The notes beneath the pieces were generated by a model that saw only the letters and a program-made list of their open reading frames with translations, was not told the DNA's origin and searched no databases. The translations under genes were made by a program, and so were the position numbers. Below, piece after piece: positions 1 through 7,318 of a stretch of 17,754 nt of DNA (the first letter of the stretch is position 1; the number at the start of each line of letters is the position of its first letter). The DNA is taken from the NCBI GenBank assembly GCA_027030565.1, contig JALVEU010000021.1, forward strand, positions 1 to 17,754, read 5' to 3'. The DNA is from Gammaproteobacteria bacterium (GTDB taxonomy: Bacteria; Pseudomonadota; Gammaproteobacteria; JAJDOJ01).

Positions 1-1187
1 TGCTCCACGGGATGTCCGACTCCCCCTACAGCCTGCGCGCGCTGGCGCTGGGGTTGCAGGCGGCGGGCTTCCGGGCCCTGGCGCTACGCCTGCCCGGGCA
101 CGGCCTGGTGCCGGCCGGGCTCACCCGGGTCACCTGGGAGGACATGGCCGCGGCGGTGCGCCTGGCGGTGGATCATTTGAGAGCCACCCTGGGAGAGGGC
201 CGGCCGCTGGTGATCGTCGGCTATTCCAACGGAGCGGCCCTGGCCCTGGACTACACCTTGGAGGCCCTCTCGGATCCGGAATGGCCGGTGCCGGTGCGGC
301 TGGTGCTCGTCTCGCCGGCCATCGCCGTGAGCCCGGCGGCGCGCTTCGCCCGGCTGTTGGTGCTGGCTGGGCACCTCCCCGGCCTGGAGCGGCTGGCCTG
401 GCTGTCGTTGCAACCCGAGTTCGATCCCTACAAGTTCAACTCGTTTCCCGTCAACGCGGGTTACCAGGTCCACAGGCTGGCCCGCTCGGTGCAGGCGCGG
501 CTCGACGCCCTCGAGCCGGTGGCCTGGGACCGGTTCCCGGCGGTGCTGGCGGTGCAGTCCGTGGTGGACGCCACGGTGGTGGCGCCGGCCCTGGTGGATG
601 GGCTCATGGACCGGCTCCATTCGGGCCGTGACCGGCTGCTGCTGTTCGACGTGAACCGGGACGCGGAAATCATGGAGCTGTTCGGGCGATACGACCACGG
701 ACGCGTGGAGGCGCTGGTCGAGGCGGACACCCCCTATGCCGTGACCCTGGTGACCAACCGGGACGCCGACAGCCTGGAGGTGGTGGCACGAGAGCGCCCG
801 GCTGGAGGCGGCCGGGTGCGTACGCGGCCCCTCGACCTGTCCTGGCCGCGCGGGGTCTACTCCCTTTCCCACGTGGCGCTCCCTTTCCCGCCCGATGATC
901 CCATCTACGGCCGCGGCACGCCGGATCATCCGACCCTGGGCGGGATCGAGCTGCGCGGCGAGCAGAACCTGCTGGCCGTGCCGCCCGCCCAGCTCCTACG
1001 GCTGCGCTACGACCCCTTCTATGACTACCTGGAGCGGCAGGTGCTGGAGTTCCTGCAGGGTCCTGCCGGCAGGGATGGTTCCGTAGGGCACGGCCCCGCC
1101 TACGGCGAGGCCTCGTGCGAGCAGGTGCCCGGGTCGTACGCGCCTGCCTCCAGGCGGTCCAGGGCCGCCAGGGCGCGTTGCAGGTAG
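1..1187 (+). CDS. alpha/beta hydrolase (serine esterase/lipase-like), 5'-truncated by the window edge
   Basis: The reading frame is open from the first base and already contains the LHGMSDSPYS oxyanion-loop motif before any good start, so the true start lies upstream of the window. Counting from the internal ATG at position 12, the nucleophile is Ser72 in GYSNG (the GxSxG elbow), the likely acid is Asp186 in VVDATV, and the likely base is His287 in SLSHVALPF. That completes a Ser-Asp-His triad. The roughly 100 residues between acid and base are longer than in minimal hydrolases and probably form an inserted or lid region. The fold resembles monoglyceride-lipase/S33-type hydrolases; the substrate is unknown. 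No signal peptide can be judged because the N-terminus is missing. The last ~35 residues are Arg/Ala-rich and overlap the convergent lipoprotein gene by 88 bp, so this tail may be non-conserved. Confidence 0.82.
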   Translation, partial: LHGMSDSPYSLRALALGLQAAGFRALALRLPGHGLVPAGLTRVTWEDMAAAVRLAVDHLRATLGEGRPLVIVGYSNGAALALDYTLEALSDPEWPVPVRLVLVSPAIAVSPAARFARLLVLAGHLPGLERLAWLSLQPEFDPYKFNSFPVNAGYQVHRLARSVQARLDALEPVAWDRFPAVLAVQSVVDATVVAPALVDGLMDRLHSGRDRLLLFDVNRDAEIMELFGRYDHGRVEALVEADTPYAVTLVTNRDADSLEVVARERPAGGGRVRTRPLDLSWPRGVYSLSHVALPFPPDDPIYGRGTPDHPTLGGIELRGEQNLLAVPPAQLLRLRYDPFYDYLERQVLEFLQGPAGRDGSVGHGPAYGEASCEQVPGSYAPASRRSRAARARCR

Positions 1188-2422
1188 TCGGGCGGGAAAT
1201 ACCAGGCGACGGCACCCTCCGCGTCCCGGTACGCCTCGAGCCCGCGCTCGGCGGGGGCTGCGTGGTACAGGAACTGGATCAGGACGTCGTTGCTGACCCA
1301 GGGATGGCTGTACCAGAAGTCGTGGGCGCCACGGCTCAGGTCCGGGATCTCCGAGCCGCCGATGTCGAGCAGGCGGAAGCCGCCCTCGCGGGAGGCCCGG
1401 GTGATCCGCTCGGTCTCCTCGGCGGTGAGCTCGTCGGGGTCGGGCCGGCCGGCACGCGGGCGGCCGTGATGGGCGGCGGCCAGACTGAGTACCGAATCGT
1501 TGAGATTCAGGGCCAGGGTCACGCTGCAGGTCATCCCCTGGTAGGCAAACAGGTCCTGCAGGAAGGCCTTCTGATCCACGTCGGGCGCCGCGAAGTAGAC
1601 CTCGCCGAGGCGGAGTGTGCGGCGCAGCGCCTCGGGCGATCGGTCTGGGTGACGCGCGCGCAGCAGCGCCAATGCTGGGCTCACCACCTGGGCGCCTGCG
1701 CTGTAGGCCAGGATGTTGATGTGCTGCGCGCCGCTGTAACGGGCCAGCAGTTCGATCAGGCCGGCGAACACGGGGACGGTGGCCCGCGCGTTGGCCACGT
1801 CGGTGGCGTAGCGGAACAGGTTGGCCATGGAGGGCCAGGAGAAGGCCATGACCACCGCGTTGTAGCCCGAGAAATGCCGGAACTGCCCGGCCTGGGCGGT
1901 GGCGCGATAGAAGTTGTTGTTGGCCCCGTGGACATAGACGGTGAGATCCTTGTGCTCGCTTGCTCGGATCACGGCGTTGAGCTGCTGGAAATAGCGCTGC
2001 AGGGCAGGGTTGGGCGCATGCAGGGGCTCGTCGGCATGCACGAGCGCCTCTTCGTGGGCCTCCCGCAGTCGCAGGGGCGGGTTCTCGTCCCGCTCGGCGG
2101 CCGTGGACTTGCGGTGGATCCACTCCCAAGGCAGCTCTCCCTCACCGATGACCAGGTAGGCGTCGCCGAACCGCAGCGTATCGTCGAACACCGCGGTGTA
2201 CAGTGCGTGGTCCCTGGGACCCAGCCGCACACGGTTGGTGGCGTAGGCGACACGGATCTCGTTGGTCCCACGCACGCGCGGGTTGGCCGCAAAGGGGTCC
2301 ACCCGCCCGCCCTGCATGACGACAGGCGTCGGCATCAGGTAAACCGTGGGCTGACAGCCCGCCAGGGCCAGCAACAGGACCACGACAGGCCAGCGGCGGT
2401 CCGTCTTCGATACTGGCGTCAT
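1100..2422 (-). CDS. DUF900-type alpha/beta hydrolase lipoprotein
   Basis: A 440-residue protein from the ATG at 2422. A TTG 12 bases upstream (2434) would add MAYG but gives a poorer signal peptide. The N-terminus is a lipoprotein signal: charged KTDRR, a hydrophobic stretch, then LAGC with Cys23 as the lipidation site. The body resembles the DUF900/COG4782 hydrolases of unknown function: VYVHGANNNF (about 163-171) is the oxyanion strand-loop, and ILAYSAGAQVV carries the presumed nucleophile Ser241. An Asp in LNDSVL and a His in the HDFWYSHPW segment near the C-terminus are candidates for the rest of the triad. The elbow is A-Y-S-A-G instead of G-x-S-x-G. It probably acts in the periplasm, anchored to a membrane; the substrate is unknown. 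It is the last gene of the leftward block and no strong promoter is visible in the 174 bp upstream. Confidence 0.83.
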   Translation of the reverse strand: MTPVSKTDRRWPVVVLLLALAGCQPTVYLMPTPVVMQGGRVDPFAANPRVRGTNEIRVAYATNRVRLGPRDHALYTAVFDDTLRFGDAYLVIGEGELPWEWIHRKSTAAERDENPPLRLREAHEEALVHADEPLHAPNPALQRYFQQLNAVIRASEHKDLTVYVHGANNNFYRATAQAGQFRHFSGYNAVVMAFSWPSMANLFRYATDVANARATVPVFAGLIELLARYSGAQHINILAYSAGAQVVSPALALLRARHPDRSPEALRRTLRLGEVYFAAPDVDQKAFLQDLFAYQGMTCSVTLALNLNDSVLSLAAAHHGRPRAGRPDPDELTAEETERITRASREGGFRLLDIGGSEIPDLSRGAHDFWYSHPWVSNDVLIQFLYHAAPAERGLEAYRDAEGAVAWYFPPDYLQRALAALDRLEAGAYDPGTCSHEASP

Positions 2423-2596
2423 TCCGTATGCCAAGGGGATCCCCGGAGCGCCTGGTTTTTCTGCTGCCGGTCGGATCGGTCGCTCTGGAACGGGGATGGC
2501 CGGGTGTCACGCCTCAGGGGACCACCGCGAACCATCCCCATACCGGCCCGCAGAGGGCACAGGCCGCAGGTGCCGGTCGGGTGGCAACGCCGGGGG

Positions 2597-3436
2597 TCAA
2601 AAGGTCACGACCGCATAGATCCGTGGACCGTGGAAGAGCTGCTCGGCCCGGAAGCGGTGCCCGTTGTCGCTCTTGTCTTCGTAGCTCACGTTGAACAGGC
2701 TGTAGGCAGCGCCGAAACCCACGTGAGCGAATGGGTGATAGGTCACCGAGGCATCGGCACGAACGATCCAGCCCGTCAGATCGTCCACGCTCAGGTAGAA
2801 GCCAGTGGCGTCCAGAGACACCGCCAGCCGGTCGTTGAACGCATAGGCGCCCACCAGTCCCACGTTGGGCAACGGCAGCGTCACCTCGCCGCTTTCGGTG
2901 CTGAACCGCACACCGGCGTCACCGGCGGTGACCTCTCCGGAGAGTTTCGCGGCGACCTCGGCGATGTGCAGACCCAACGCCAGGCCCAGTTCCTTCTCGC
3001 CGTCGTTGACGAAGGAGTATCGGTAGGCCACCCGCCCCACCTTCCATCTGTAATGGCTGTCCAACGAGGCACCCACCGGGAAGGTGACGTCACCCCATTC
3101 GATGTCCCTCGTGGCCGAGACGTGCCCGTTGCGGCTCAGCTCGAAATACTCGGCGCTGAGGCGGTGCTTGGGTGTGATCCTCCACCACAGACCGCCGAAT
3201 GGCGTGGTCTTGGTATCGTCCATTCCCAGCAGCTCTTCCACGTCGATATCCGTGCCGAAATCGCCATCGGAGGCATCCAGGCGCAGGTTGGTGTCGATGA
3301 AGGAGAAGAAGGCACCGCCCAGCAGTCCGATACGCGCGTTGAGCATCGGATTGCCTGCCTCGCCGGCGAGGGCCGGCATGGCACTCACGGTGCAGAGGCA
3401 GATGCTCCAGAGCAGGGTGCGGGGCTTCCAGGCCAT
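2597..3436 (-). CDS. outer-membrane beta-barrel protein
   Basis: 279 residues from an ATG preceded by a good ribosome site (GGGAGA, about 8 nt upstream). A Sec signal peptide is clear: positively charged start, hydrophobic core, and an ALA|G cleavage after about residue 24. The mature part alternates hydrophobic and polar residues with many Tyr, Phe and Gly residues, as in small (perhaps 8-strand) barrels. It ends VVTF, with the terminal Phe used by the BAM assembly machinery. Segments such as HRLSAEYFELSRNG and DVTFPVGASL resemble a widespread family of uncharacterised proteobacterial outer-membrane proteins. I recognise no enzyme motif. The role could be structural, pore or sensor; the function is unknown. 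It lies 87 bp downstream of the kinase gene in the same direction and may be cotranscribed or have its own weak promoter. Confidence 0.8.
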   Translation of the reverse strand: MAWKPRTLLWSICLCTVSAMPALAGEAGNPMLNARIGLLGGAFFSFIDTNLRLDASDGDFGTDIDVEELLGMDDTKTTPFGGLWWRITPKHRLSAEYFELSRNGHVSATRDIEWGDVTFPVGASLDSHYRWKVGRVAYRYSFVNDGEKELGLALGLHIAEVAAKLSGEVTAGDAGVRFSTESGEVTLPLPNVGLVGAYAFNDRLAVSLDATGFYLSVDDLTGWIVRADASVTYHPFAHVGFGAAYSLFNVSYEDKSDNGHRFRAEQLFHGPRIYAVVTF

Positions 3437-3497
3437 GGTTCACGTCTCCCTTGGTCGCCGGTCGGGAAGCACCGCATCCTACCGGGGCGCTGCGTCA

Positions 3498-3512
3498 GGT
3501 GCTGCAAGCACC
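3498..3512 (-). terminator. small hairpin just after the fructosamine-kinase stop (possible terminator or processing site)
   Basis: Perfect 6-bp inverted repeat GGTGCT-(3 nt)-AGCACC, starting 11 nt after the stop codon of the leftward kinase gene. It is not followed by a T-run, so if it ends transcription it would do so only weakly; it may instead stabilise the upstream mRNA 3' end. Confidence 0.3.
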
Positions 3513-3523
3513 GAAGCTGCGGA

Positions 3524-4405
3524 TCAGCGCAACTCCGCCAGCAGCTGTTGCATCATCTGTTCGGCCTGAGCCCCGTAGCCGCCGCCGAAGAGGTTCAGGT
3601 GGTTGAGGATGTGATAGAGATTGTAAAGGGTCTTGCGGGTGCGGTAACCGGGATCCAGCGGCCAGGCAGCCTGATAGGCGGCGTAGAAGTCGGCTCCGAA
3701 ACCGCCGAAGAGCTCGGTCATGGCCAGATCGGCCTCTCGGTCGCCGTAGTACACGGCCGGGTCGAAGATCACCGGACGTCCCGCCGTGTCGGTGCCCCAG
3801 TTGCCGCCCCACAGATCGCCGTGAAGCAGGGAGGGTATAGGCCGGTAGTCGCTGAACAGGGCGGGGAGGCGTTCCAAGAGCTCCGCACCCAGGCGCTGCA
3901 GCCGGCCGCCGTAGCCCCTGCGGGCCGCGAGATCGAGCTGAAAGCCCAGGCGGTGACGCCTCCAGAACGCCACCCAGTCGTCACATTCGGTGTTGATCTG
4001 CGGCGTGGATCCGATGGTGTTGTCCCGGTGCCAGCCGAAGCGCGCCCGCGTAGTGCGGTGCAGGGCGGCCAGCCCCTCCCCCAGGGCCGCACCGCTCCCG
4101 CGCCCGGCCAGGTCCACGTATTCCATCACCAGGTAGGCACGGCCCCCGTCGCTGCCTACAGCGACCGGTTGGGGCACGTGCAGCGCCTGGGGGGCGGCCA
4201 GCTCCGCCAGCCCCTCGAACTCCGCCTGGAACATGTCGAGTCGGTCGGCGCGGTTGAGCTTGACGAAGTAGCGCCGGCCGTCGGTGCCTTCCAGGCGTGC
4301 GGCCTCGTTGATGCAGCCGCCTCCCACGCCCTGTTGCCCCGCGAGCTCGAACGGCTGGCCCGTGGCCTCGGAGATCGCCTGGGCGATGGTGTTCCAGAGC
4401 CCCAT
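3524..4405 (-). CDS. fructosamine/ketosamine 3-kinase family protein (YniA-like)
   Basis: A 293-residue member of the fructosamine-kinase family (aminoglycoside-phosphotransferase fold). These enzymes phosphorylate the 3-hydroxyl of sugar adducts on lysines, often ribulosamines in bacteria, which then detach, so the protein repairs glycated proteins in the cytoplasm. Visible motifs: VKLN with the ATP-contacting Lys49, the family segment FGWHRDNTIGSTPQ (123-136), the catalytic loop LLHGDLWGGN (193-202, catalytic Asp197), and the metal-binding IFDPAVYYGDREADLAM (213-229, Asp215). The length is normal for the family. The start codon overlaps the malic enzyme stop as TGATG, implying translational coupling; a GGCGG about 7 nt upstream may serve as ribosome site. 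The true small-molecule or protein substrate is not evident from sequence. Confidence 0.9.
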   Translation of the reverse strand: MGLWNTIAQAISEATGQPFELAGQQGVGGGCINEAARLEGTDGRRYFVKLNRADRLDMFQAEFEGLAELAAPQALHVPQPVAVGSDGGRAYLVMEYVDLAGRGSGAALGEGLAALHRTTRARFGWHRDNTIGSTPQINTECDDWVAFWRRHRLGFQLDLAARRGYGGRLQRLGAELLERLPALFSDYRPIPSLLHGDLWGGNWGTDTAGRPVIFDPAVYYGDREADLAMTELFGGFGADFYAAYQAAWPLDPGYRTRKTLYNLYHILNHLNLFGGGYGAQAEQMMQQLLAELR

Positions 4406-6150
4406 CAGAGCCGCCAGTCGGCCGGGGGCTCTCCGCGGACGTAGGGCAGATACCGGGCGCGCCAGAACTTCTCGCGCACGTAGGCATCCAGGTCCTTCTC
4501 GGCGAGCCCGGGCTTGCCGGCCACGCCGTCGTCCATGGCCGCCTGGATGACACGACTGGCCACACGTACCGAGACCTCCTGCAGTTCGTCCACCGGCGGA
4601 AAGATGCGCCCGTTCTCCAGGTGCCGTGCGGCAGTGTAGTCGGCCAGGGCATGCGCGGCCTCGAGTACCATGTGATCGGTGATGCGCCGGGCGTCGGAGA
4701 GGATGGCGCCGAATCCGAGGCCCGGGAAGATGAAGGCGTTGTTACCCTGCCCGATGCGATGCACACGCCCCTGGTACTCCACGTCCGGGAACGGGCTCCC
4801 GGTGGCGACGATGGCCCGGCCCTCGGACCAGGCGATCACGTCGGAGGGCAAGGCCTCGCTGCTCGAGGTGGGGTTGGACAGCGGAAAGACGATAGGCCGG
4901 GTGACGTTGCGTCCCAGGGCTTCGACGATGGGTTGATTGAAGGCCCCCGGATGCCCGCTCAACCCCAGCAGCACTCCGGCCCGGGTGTTCTCGATGACCT
5001 CCAGCACGTTGGGGATCTCCCCGCTGATGCGCCAGTCGGCCACCACGTCCTGGGGTTGGGCGTAGGGTTTCTTGTACGCATCCATGGGGCGGCCTTCCAC
5101 CAGCAAGCCCTTGGAGTCCAGCACGAAAACGCGTCGGCGCGCCTCTTCGGGCGTGAGGCCGGCCTCCATGAGACCCTGGGTGATCGCCCAAGCGACACCG
5201 ATGCCGCCGGCGCCCGCGCCGTAGATGACGATCCGCTGGGACTCCAGGGGTTCGTGGATCATGCGACAGGCGGAGATCAGCCCGGCCAGGGCCACGGCTC
5301 CCGTGCCTTGGATATCGTCGTTGAACGAGGGCAGGCGGTTGCGGTAACGCTCCAGTACGGCGAAGGCCACATCCTTGGACAGGTCCTCCCACTGGATCAC
5401 CGCACTGGGCCAGCGCGCGCAGATCGCATCCACGAACTTGTCGACGAAGGCGAAATACGCCTCTCCGCGTAGGCGGCGCTGTCGCACGCCCAGGTAGTGT
5501 GGGTCGTTGATGAGGTCCAGCCGATCGGTGCCCACGTCCAGCTTCACCGGCATGGTGTGGTAGGGGCTCACGCCACCGCCCACGGTGTACAGGGCCAGCT
5601 TGCCAATGGAAATGGCCAGTCCGCCATAGCCCTGGTCGCCCAACCCGAGGATGGCCGAGGAGTCCGTGGCCACGATCATGCGCACGTCGTTCCAGGGATA
5701 GTTCTCGGTGACCGCCTGGGCGCGGTCGATGTTGACCGGTGAGAGCGACAGGCCGCGCGGGTGTTGGTAGATGTAGCTGAACTCCTGGACTGCCTGCCCC
5801 ACGGTGGGTGTGTAGACGATGGGCAGCATCTCTTCCAGGTGCTTCTCCAAGAGGGCGTAGAAGAGGATCTCGCTGCGCTCCTGGAGCGCTCGCAGATACT
5901 GGTACTTGGCCAGGGGAGTGGGCTCACGCAGGAAGCCACGGTAGACGCGGTCCACCTGCTGCTCCAGGGTGTTGACCTGGGGCGGGAGCAGGCCGTCCAG
6001 ATGCAGCGCCACCCGCTCTTCCGGGGTGAAGGCCGTTCCCTTGTTGGCCAGCACCAGGCGGATCAGTGCGATCCCGTCCAGGTACACCTCCATGTACTGC
6101 CGGCCCTGGGCGTCTCTGCGGATGTCGAAGTAACGGCTGATGGGGGGCAT
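4405..6150 (-). CDS. maeA: malic enzyme (NAD-dependent, MaeA-type; oxaloacetate-decarboxylating)
   Basis: A 581-residue large-form malic enzyme, which oxidatively decarboxylates L-malate to pyruvate and CO2 with NAD(P)+. It shows YTPTVG (113-118, catalytic Tyr113), SIGKL (catalytic Lys184), the metal-binding ED pair at 256-257 and NDDIQGTG (277-284), the dinucleotide fold GAGAGGIG (311-318), SNPTS (425-429) and GQGNNAFIFPGLGFG (467-481). Length and motifs fit E. coli MaeA (about 565 residues) rather than the MaeB-phosphotransacetylase fusion. NAD preference is inferred from the subfamily. I chose the ATG at 6150, because a -10-like TATACT sits exactly at the alternative upstream TTG (6186) and would place transcription initiation downstream of it. 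It heads a two-gene coupled unit with the fructosamine-kinase gene. Confidence 0.94.
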   Translation of the reverse strand: MPPISRYFDIRRDAQGRQYMEVYLDGIALIRLVLANKGTAFTPEERVALHLDGLLPPQVNTLEQQVDRVYRGFLREPTPLAKYQYLRALQERSEILFYALLEKHLEEMLPIVYTPTVGQAVQEFSYIYQHPRGLSLSPVNIDRAQAVTENYPWNDVRMIVATDSSAILGLGDQGYGGLAISIGKLALYTVGGGVSPYHTMPVKLDVGTDRLDLINDPHYLGVRQRRLRGEAYFAFVDKFVDAICARWPSAVIQWEDLSKDVAFAVLERYRNRLPSFNDDIQGTGAVALAGLISACRMIHEPLESQRIVIYGAGAGGIGVAWAITQGLMEAGLTPEEARRRVFVLDSKGLLVEGRPMDAYKKPYAQPQDVVADWRISGEIPNVLEVIENTRAGVLLGLSGHPGAFNQPIVEALGRNVTRPIVFPLSNPTSSSEALPSDVIAWSEGRAIVATGSPFPDVEYQGRVHRIGQGNNAFIFPGLGFGAILSDARRITDHMVLEAAHALADYTAARHLENGRIFPPVDELQEVSVRVASRVIQAAMDDGVAGKPGLAEKDLDAYVREKFWRARYLPYVRGEPPADWRL

Positions 6151-6185
6151 GTGTGCGGATGCGGAATGCTCGAGACCACCACCCA

Positions 6186-6191
6186 AGTATA
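6186..6191 (-). promoter_or_regulatory. candidate -10 element (TATACT) for the malic enzyme gene
   Basis: Leftward TATACT lies 35 nt upstream of the ATG at 6150, within the 52-bp gap after the thermonuclease gene. No convincing -35 hexamer is found at 16-18 nt, so the promoter would be weak or activator-dependent. Transcription would begin near 6178, leaving a leader of about 28 nt. Confidence 0.35.
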
Positions 6192-6202
6192 CCGGTCCGG
6201 AG

Positions 6203-6997
6203 TCAGTCGAGGATCGTCATCAGGGCAGGATGGCGGAGGCGCATCTGCAGGTTGGTCTCGCGTCCAGGCCAGACCAGCCCGCGCACTTCCACACGACGGC
6301 CCTGCAGCCGATCCAGGGTGCGCTCGTCGAACCAGGGCAGATCGCGACGGTCGATGCGCACGGAGAAGCGCTTGCCGAAATTCAGCCATACGGACTTGCG
6401 GCTTCGCGCGACCCGACGCACCTGCCCGCGCACCACATGAAATCCCCGCATCGTGGGCAGGAGCTCGGAGACTTCCACAGGCTGAAAGCGAGGCAGGCGC
6501 CAGACACCTCGGCGGGCCTTGCGGGCCTGGCGTTCGGCGGCCGCATAACGCTCCACGTAGCGGACATTGGGCGGGATGACCACCAGCGAGGCGAGCCCCT
6601 GCCGGAGCAGGGTCTCGGTGAGGTTCACCCCGTTCGGGGTGAACAGATGGGCCAGGGTACGCCCGTGGGGGTCCTTACGCTGACGATCGTATTCGCCCTC
6701 CACCCGGTAACCATGCTCGCGCAGCAAGGCCTCCAAGGACCGGCGGGCCGCCTCGGCCAGGGGCTCGCCCGGCTGGTCCTCATGGGGCAGCTCGGGCGTG
6801 TCCATGCCGATGAGCCGCAGGTGCCGTCCGTCGCGCAGGACCACGGTGTCCCCGTCGATGACCCGCTGCACCACGGTGCTGAAACGCTGCTGCTCGCGGG
6901 CCTGGCAGCCGGTGGCCAGGAGGGCGAGCAGCCATGCGAGCACGAAAAGGGCGCCCGTGGGAAAGGGCGCCCGGCTGCGTCTGGTCAGGCTTGGCAA
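6203..6997 (-). CDS. thermonuclease (SNase-like) family lipoprotein
   Basis: 264 residues if started at the TTG at 6997. The N-terminus is a lipoprotein signal (RRSR charged region, hydrophobic core, LLATGC with Cys31). The staphylococcal-nuclease-like domain follows: VIDGDTVVL (Asp48, Asp50), RLIGMDTPE (Arg61, Asp66, Glu69) and HGRTLAHLF (Arg113), so all catalytic positions of the family are present. A calcium-dependent phosphodiesterase acting on nucleic acids outside the cytoplasm is likely. Residues ~165-264 form an extra domain with an OB-fold-like beta pattern (VRGQVRRVARS...WLNFG...VEVRGLVW). Start choice is uncertain: the TTG lacks a good ribosome site and a terminator-like hairpin lies inside its first codons; a GTG at 6942 (codon 19) is an alternative but would leave no charged N-region. 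The gene follows rpmE, an arrangement I recall from pseudomonads. Confidence 0.82.
   Translation of the reverse strand: MPSLTRRSRAPFPTGALFVLAWLLALLATGCQAREQQRFSTVVQRVIDGDTVVLRDGRHLRLIGMDTPELPHEDQPGEPLAEAARRSLEALLREHGYRVEGEYDRQRKDPHGRTLAHLFTPNGVNLTETLLRQGLASLVVIPPNVRYVERYAAAERQARKARRGVWRLPRFQPVEVSELLPTMRGFHVVRGQVRRVARSRKSVWLNFGKRFSVRIDRRDLPWFDERTLDRLQGRRVEVRGLVWPGRETNLQMRLRHPALMTILD
6945..6972 (-). terminator. terminator-like hairpin downstream of rpmE, inside the thermonuclease 5' end
   Basis: Leftward strand reads GGGCGCCC, 8-nt spacer, GGGCGCCC, then TTTT. Each arm is itself palindromic, so the two arms (6965-6972 and 6949-6956) can pair as an 8-bp all-GC stem. It begins 36 nt after the rpmE stop codon and has the short T-run expected of an intrinsic terminator. 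It falls within codons 9-18 of the thermonuclease reading frame as started at 6997. Confidence 0.5.
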
Positions 6998-7007
6998 GGG
7001 GGCGGGC

Positions 7008-7217
7008 TTATTGCTTCATGCCGTAGCGCCGGCGGAACTTGTCCACCTGGCCGGCCGTGTCCACGATCTTTTGCTTGCCGGTAAAAAACGGATGGCACTT
7101 GGCGCATACGTCGATGTGCATCGACTCGCCTTCGTAGGTCGAATTCACGTCGAACTCGTTGCCGCAGGCGCAGACCACGTGGACCTGGTGATAGTTGGGA
7201 TGGATGCCGGGTTTCAT
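7008..7217 (-). CDS. rpmE: 50S ribosomal protein L31 (zinc-binding type)
   Basis: A 69-residue protein starting at the ATG at 7217. It has the L31 signatures MKPGIHPNY, CACGNEF, DVCAKCHPFFTGKQK and the C-terminal VDKFRRRYG. The four cysteines Cys16, Cys18, Cys38 and Cys41 make this the zinc-containing C+ form rather than the zinc-free paralogue used in zinc starvation. L31 bridges the large-subunit central protuberance and the small-subunit head. A strong-looking promoter lies upstream (7266-7295). An AGGAG lies 24 nt before the ATG, too far for a normal ribosome site, so the leader may have a regulatory role; E. coli L31 is known to repress its own mRNA. Downstream are a terminator-like hairpin and the thermonuclease gene. 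Confidence 0.96.
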   Translation of the reverse strand: MKPGIHPNYHQVHVVCACGNEFDVNSTYEGESMHIDVCAKCHPFFTGKQKIVDTAGQVDKFRRRYGMKQ

Positions 7218-7265
7218 CGCCGTGACGGACCTGTTGAGTACGCTCTCCTGAAAGGAAGGCGCGCG

Positions 7266-7295
7266 ATTGTACTCGCCCGGCCACCGCGCATGCAA
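7266..7295 (-). promoter_or_regulatory. sigma70-type promoter of rpmE
   Basis: Leftward TTGCAT (-35, plus-strand 7290-7295), an 18-nt spacer, and TACAAT (-10, plus-strand 7266-7271). Both hexamers are close to consensus. Transcription would start near 7259, giving a leader of about 40 nt before the rpmE ATG. Confidence 0.75.
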
Positions 7296-7318
7296 GCGCT
7301 CCGGGGTTGTCCGTGGGC

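Noticed and set aside
2431..2460. GGGGATCCCC palindrome followed by TTTTT on the plus strand
   Set aside because: It is a palindrome without a loop, so it makes a poor hairpin, and no rightward gene ends there.
1115..4444. Rightward open frame of 1109 codons covering three leftward genes
   Set aside because: It lies antisense to the DUF900-type, barrel and kinase genes, which all have clear family motifs. The translation is low-complexity Gly/Val/Gln/Arg-rich, as expected for the shadow of GC-rich coding DNA.
6151..6186. TTG start at 6186 for the malic enzyme
   Set aside because: The -10-like TATACT overlaps this TTG, so the transcript would begin downstream. The twelve added residues resemble no malic enzyme N-terminus.
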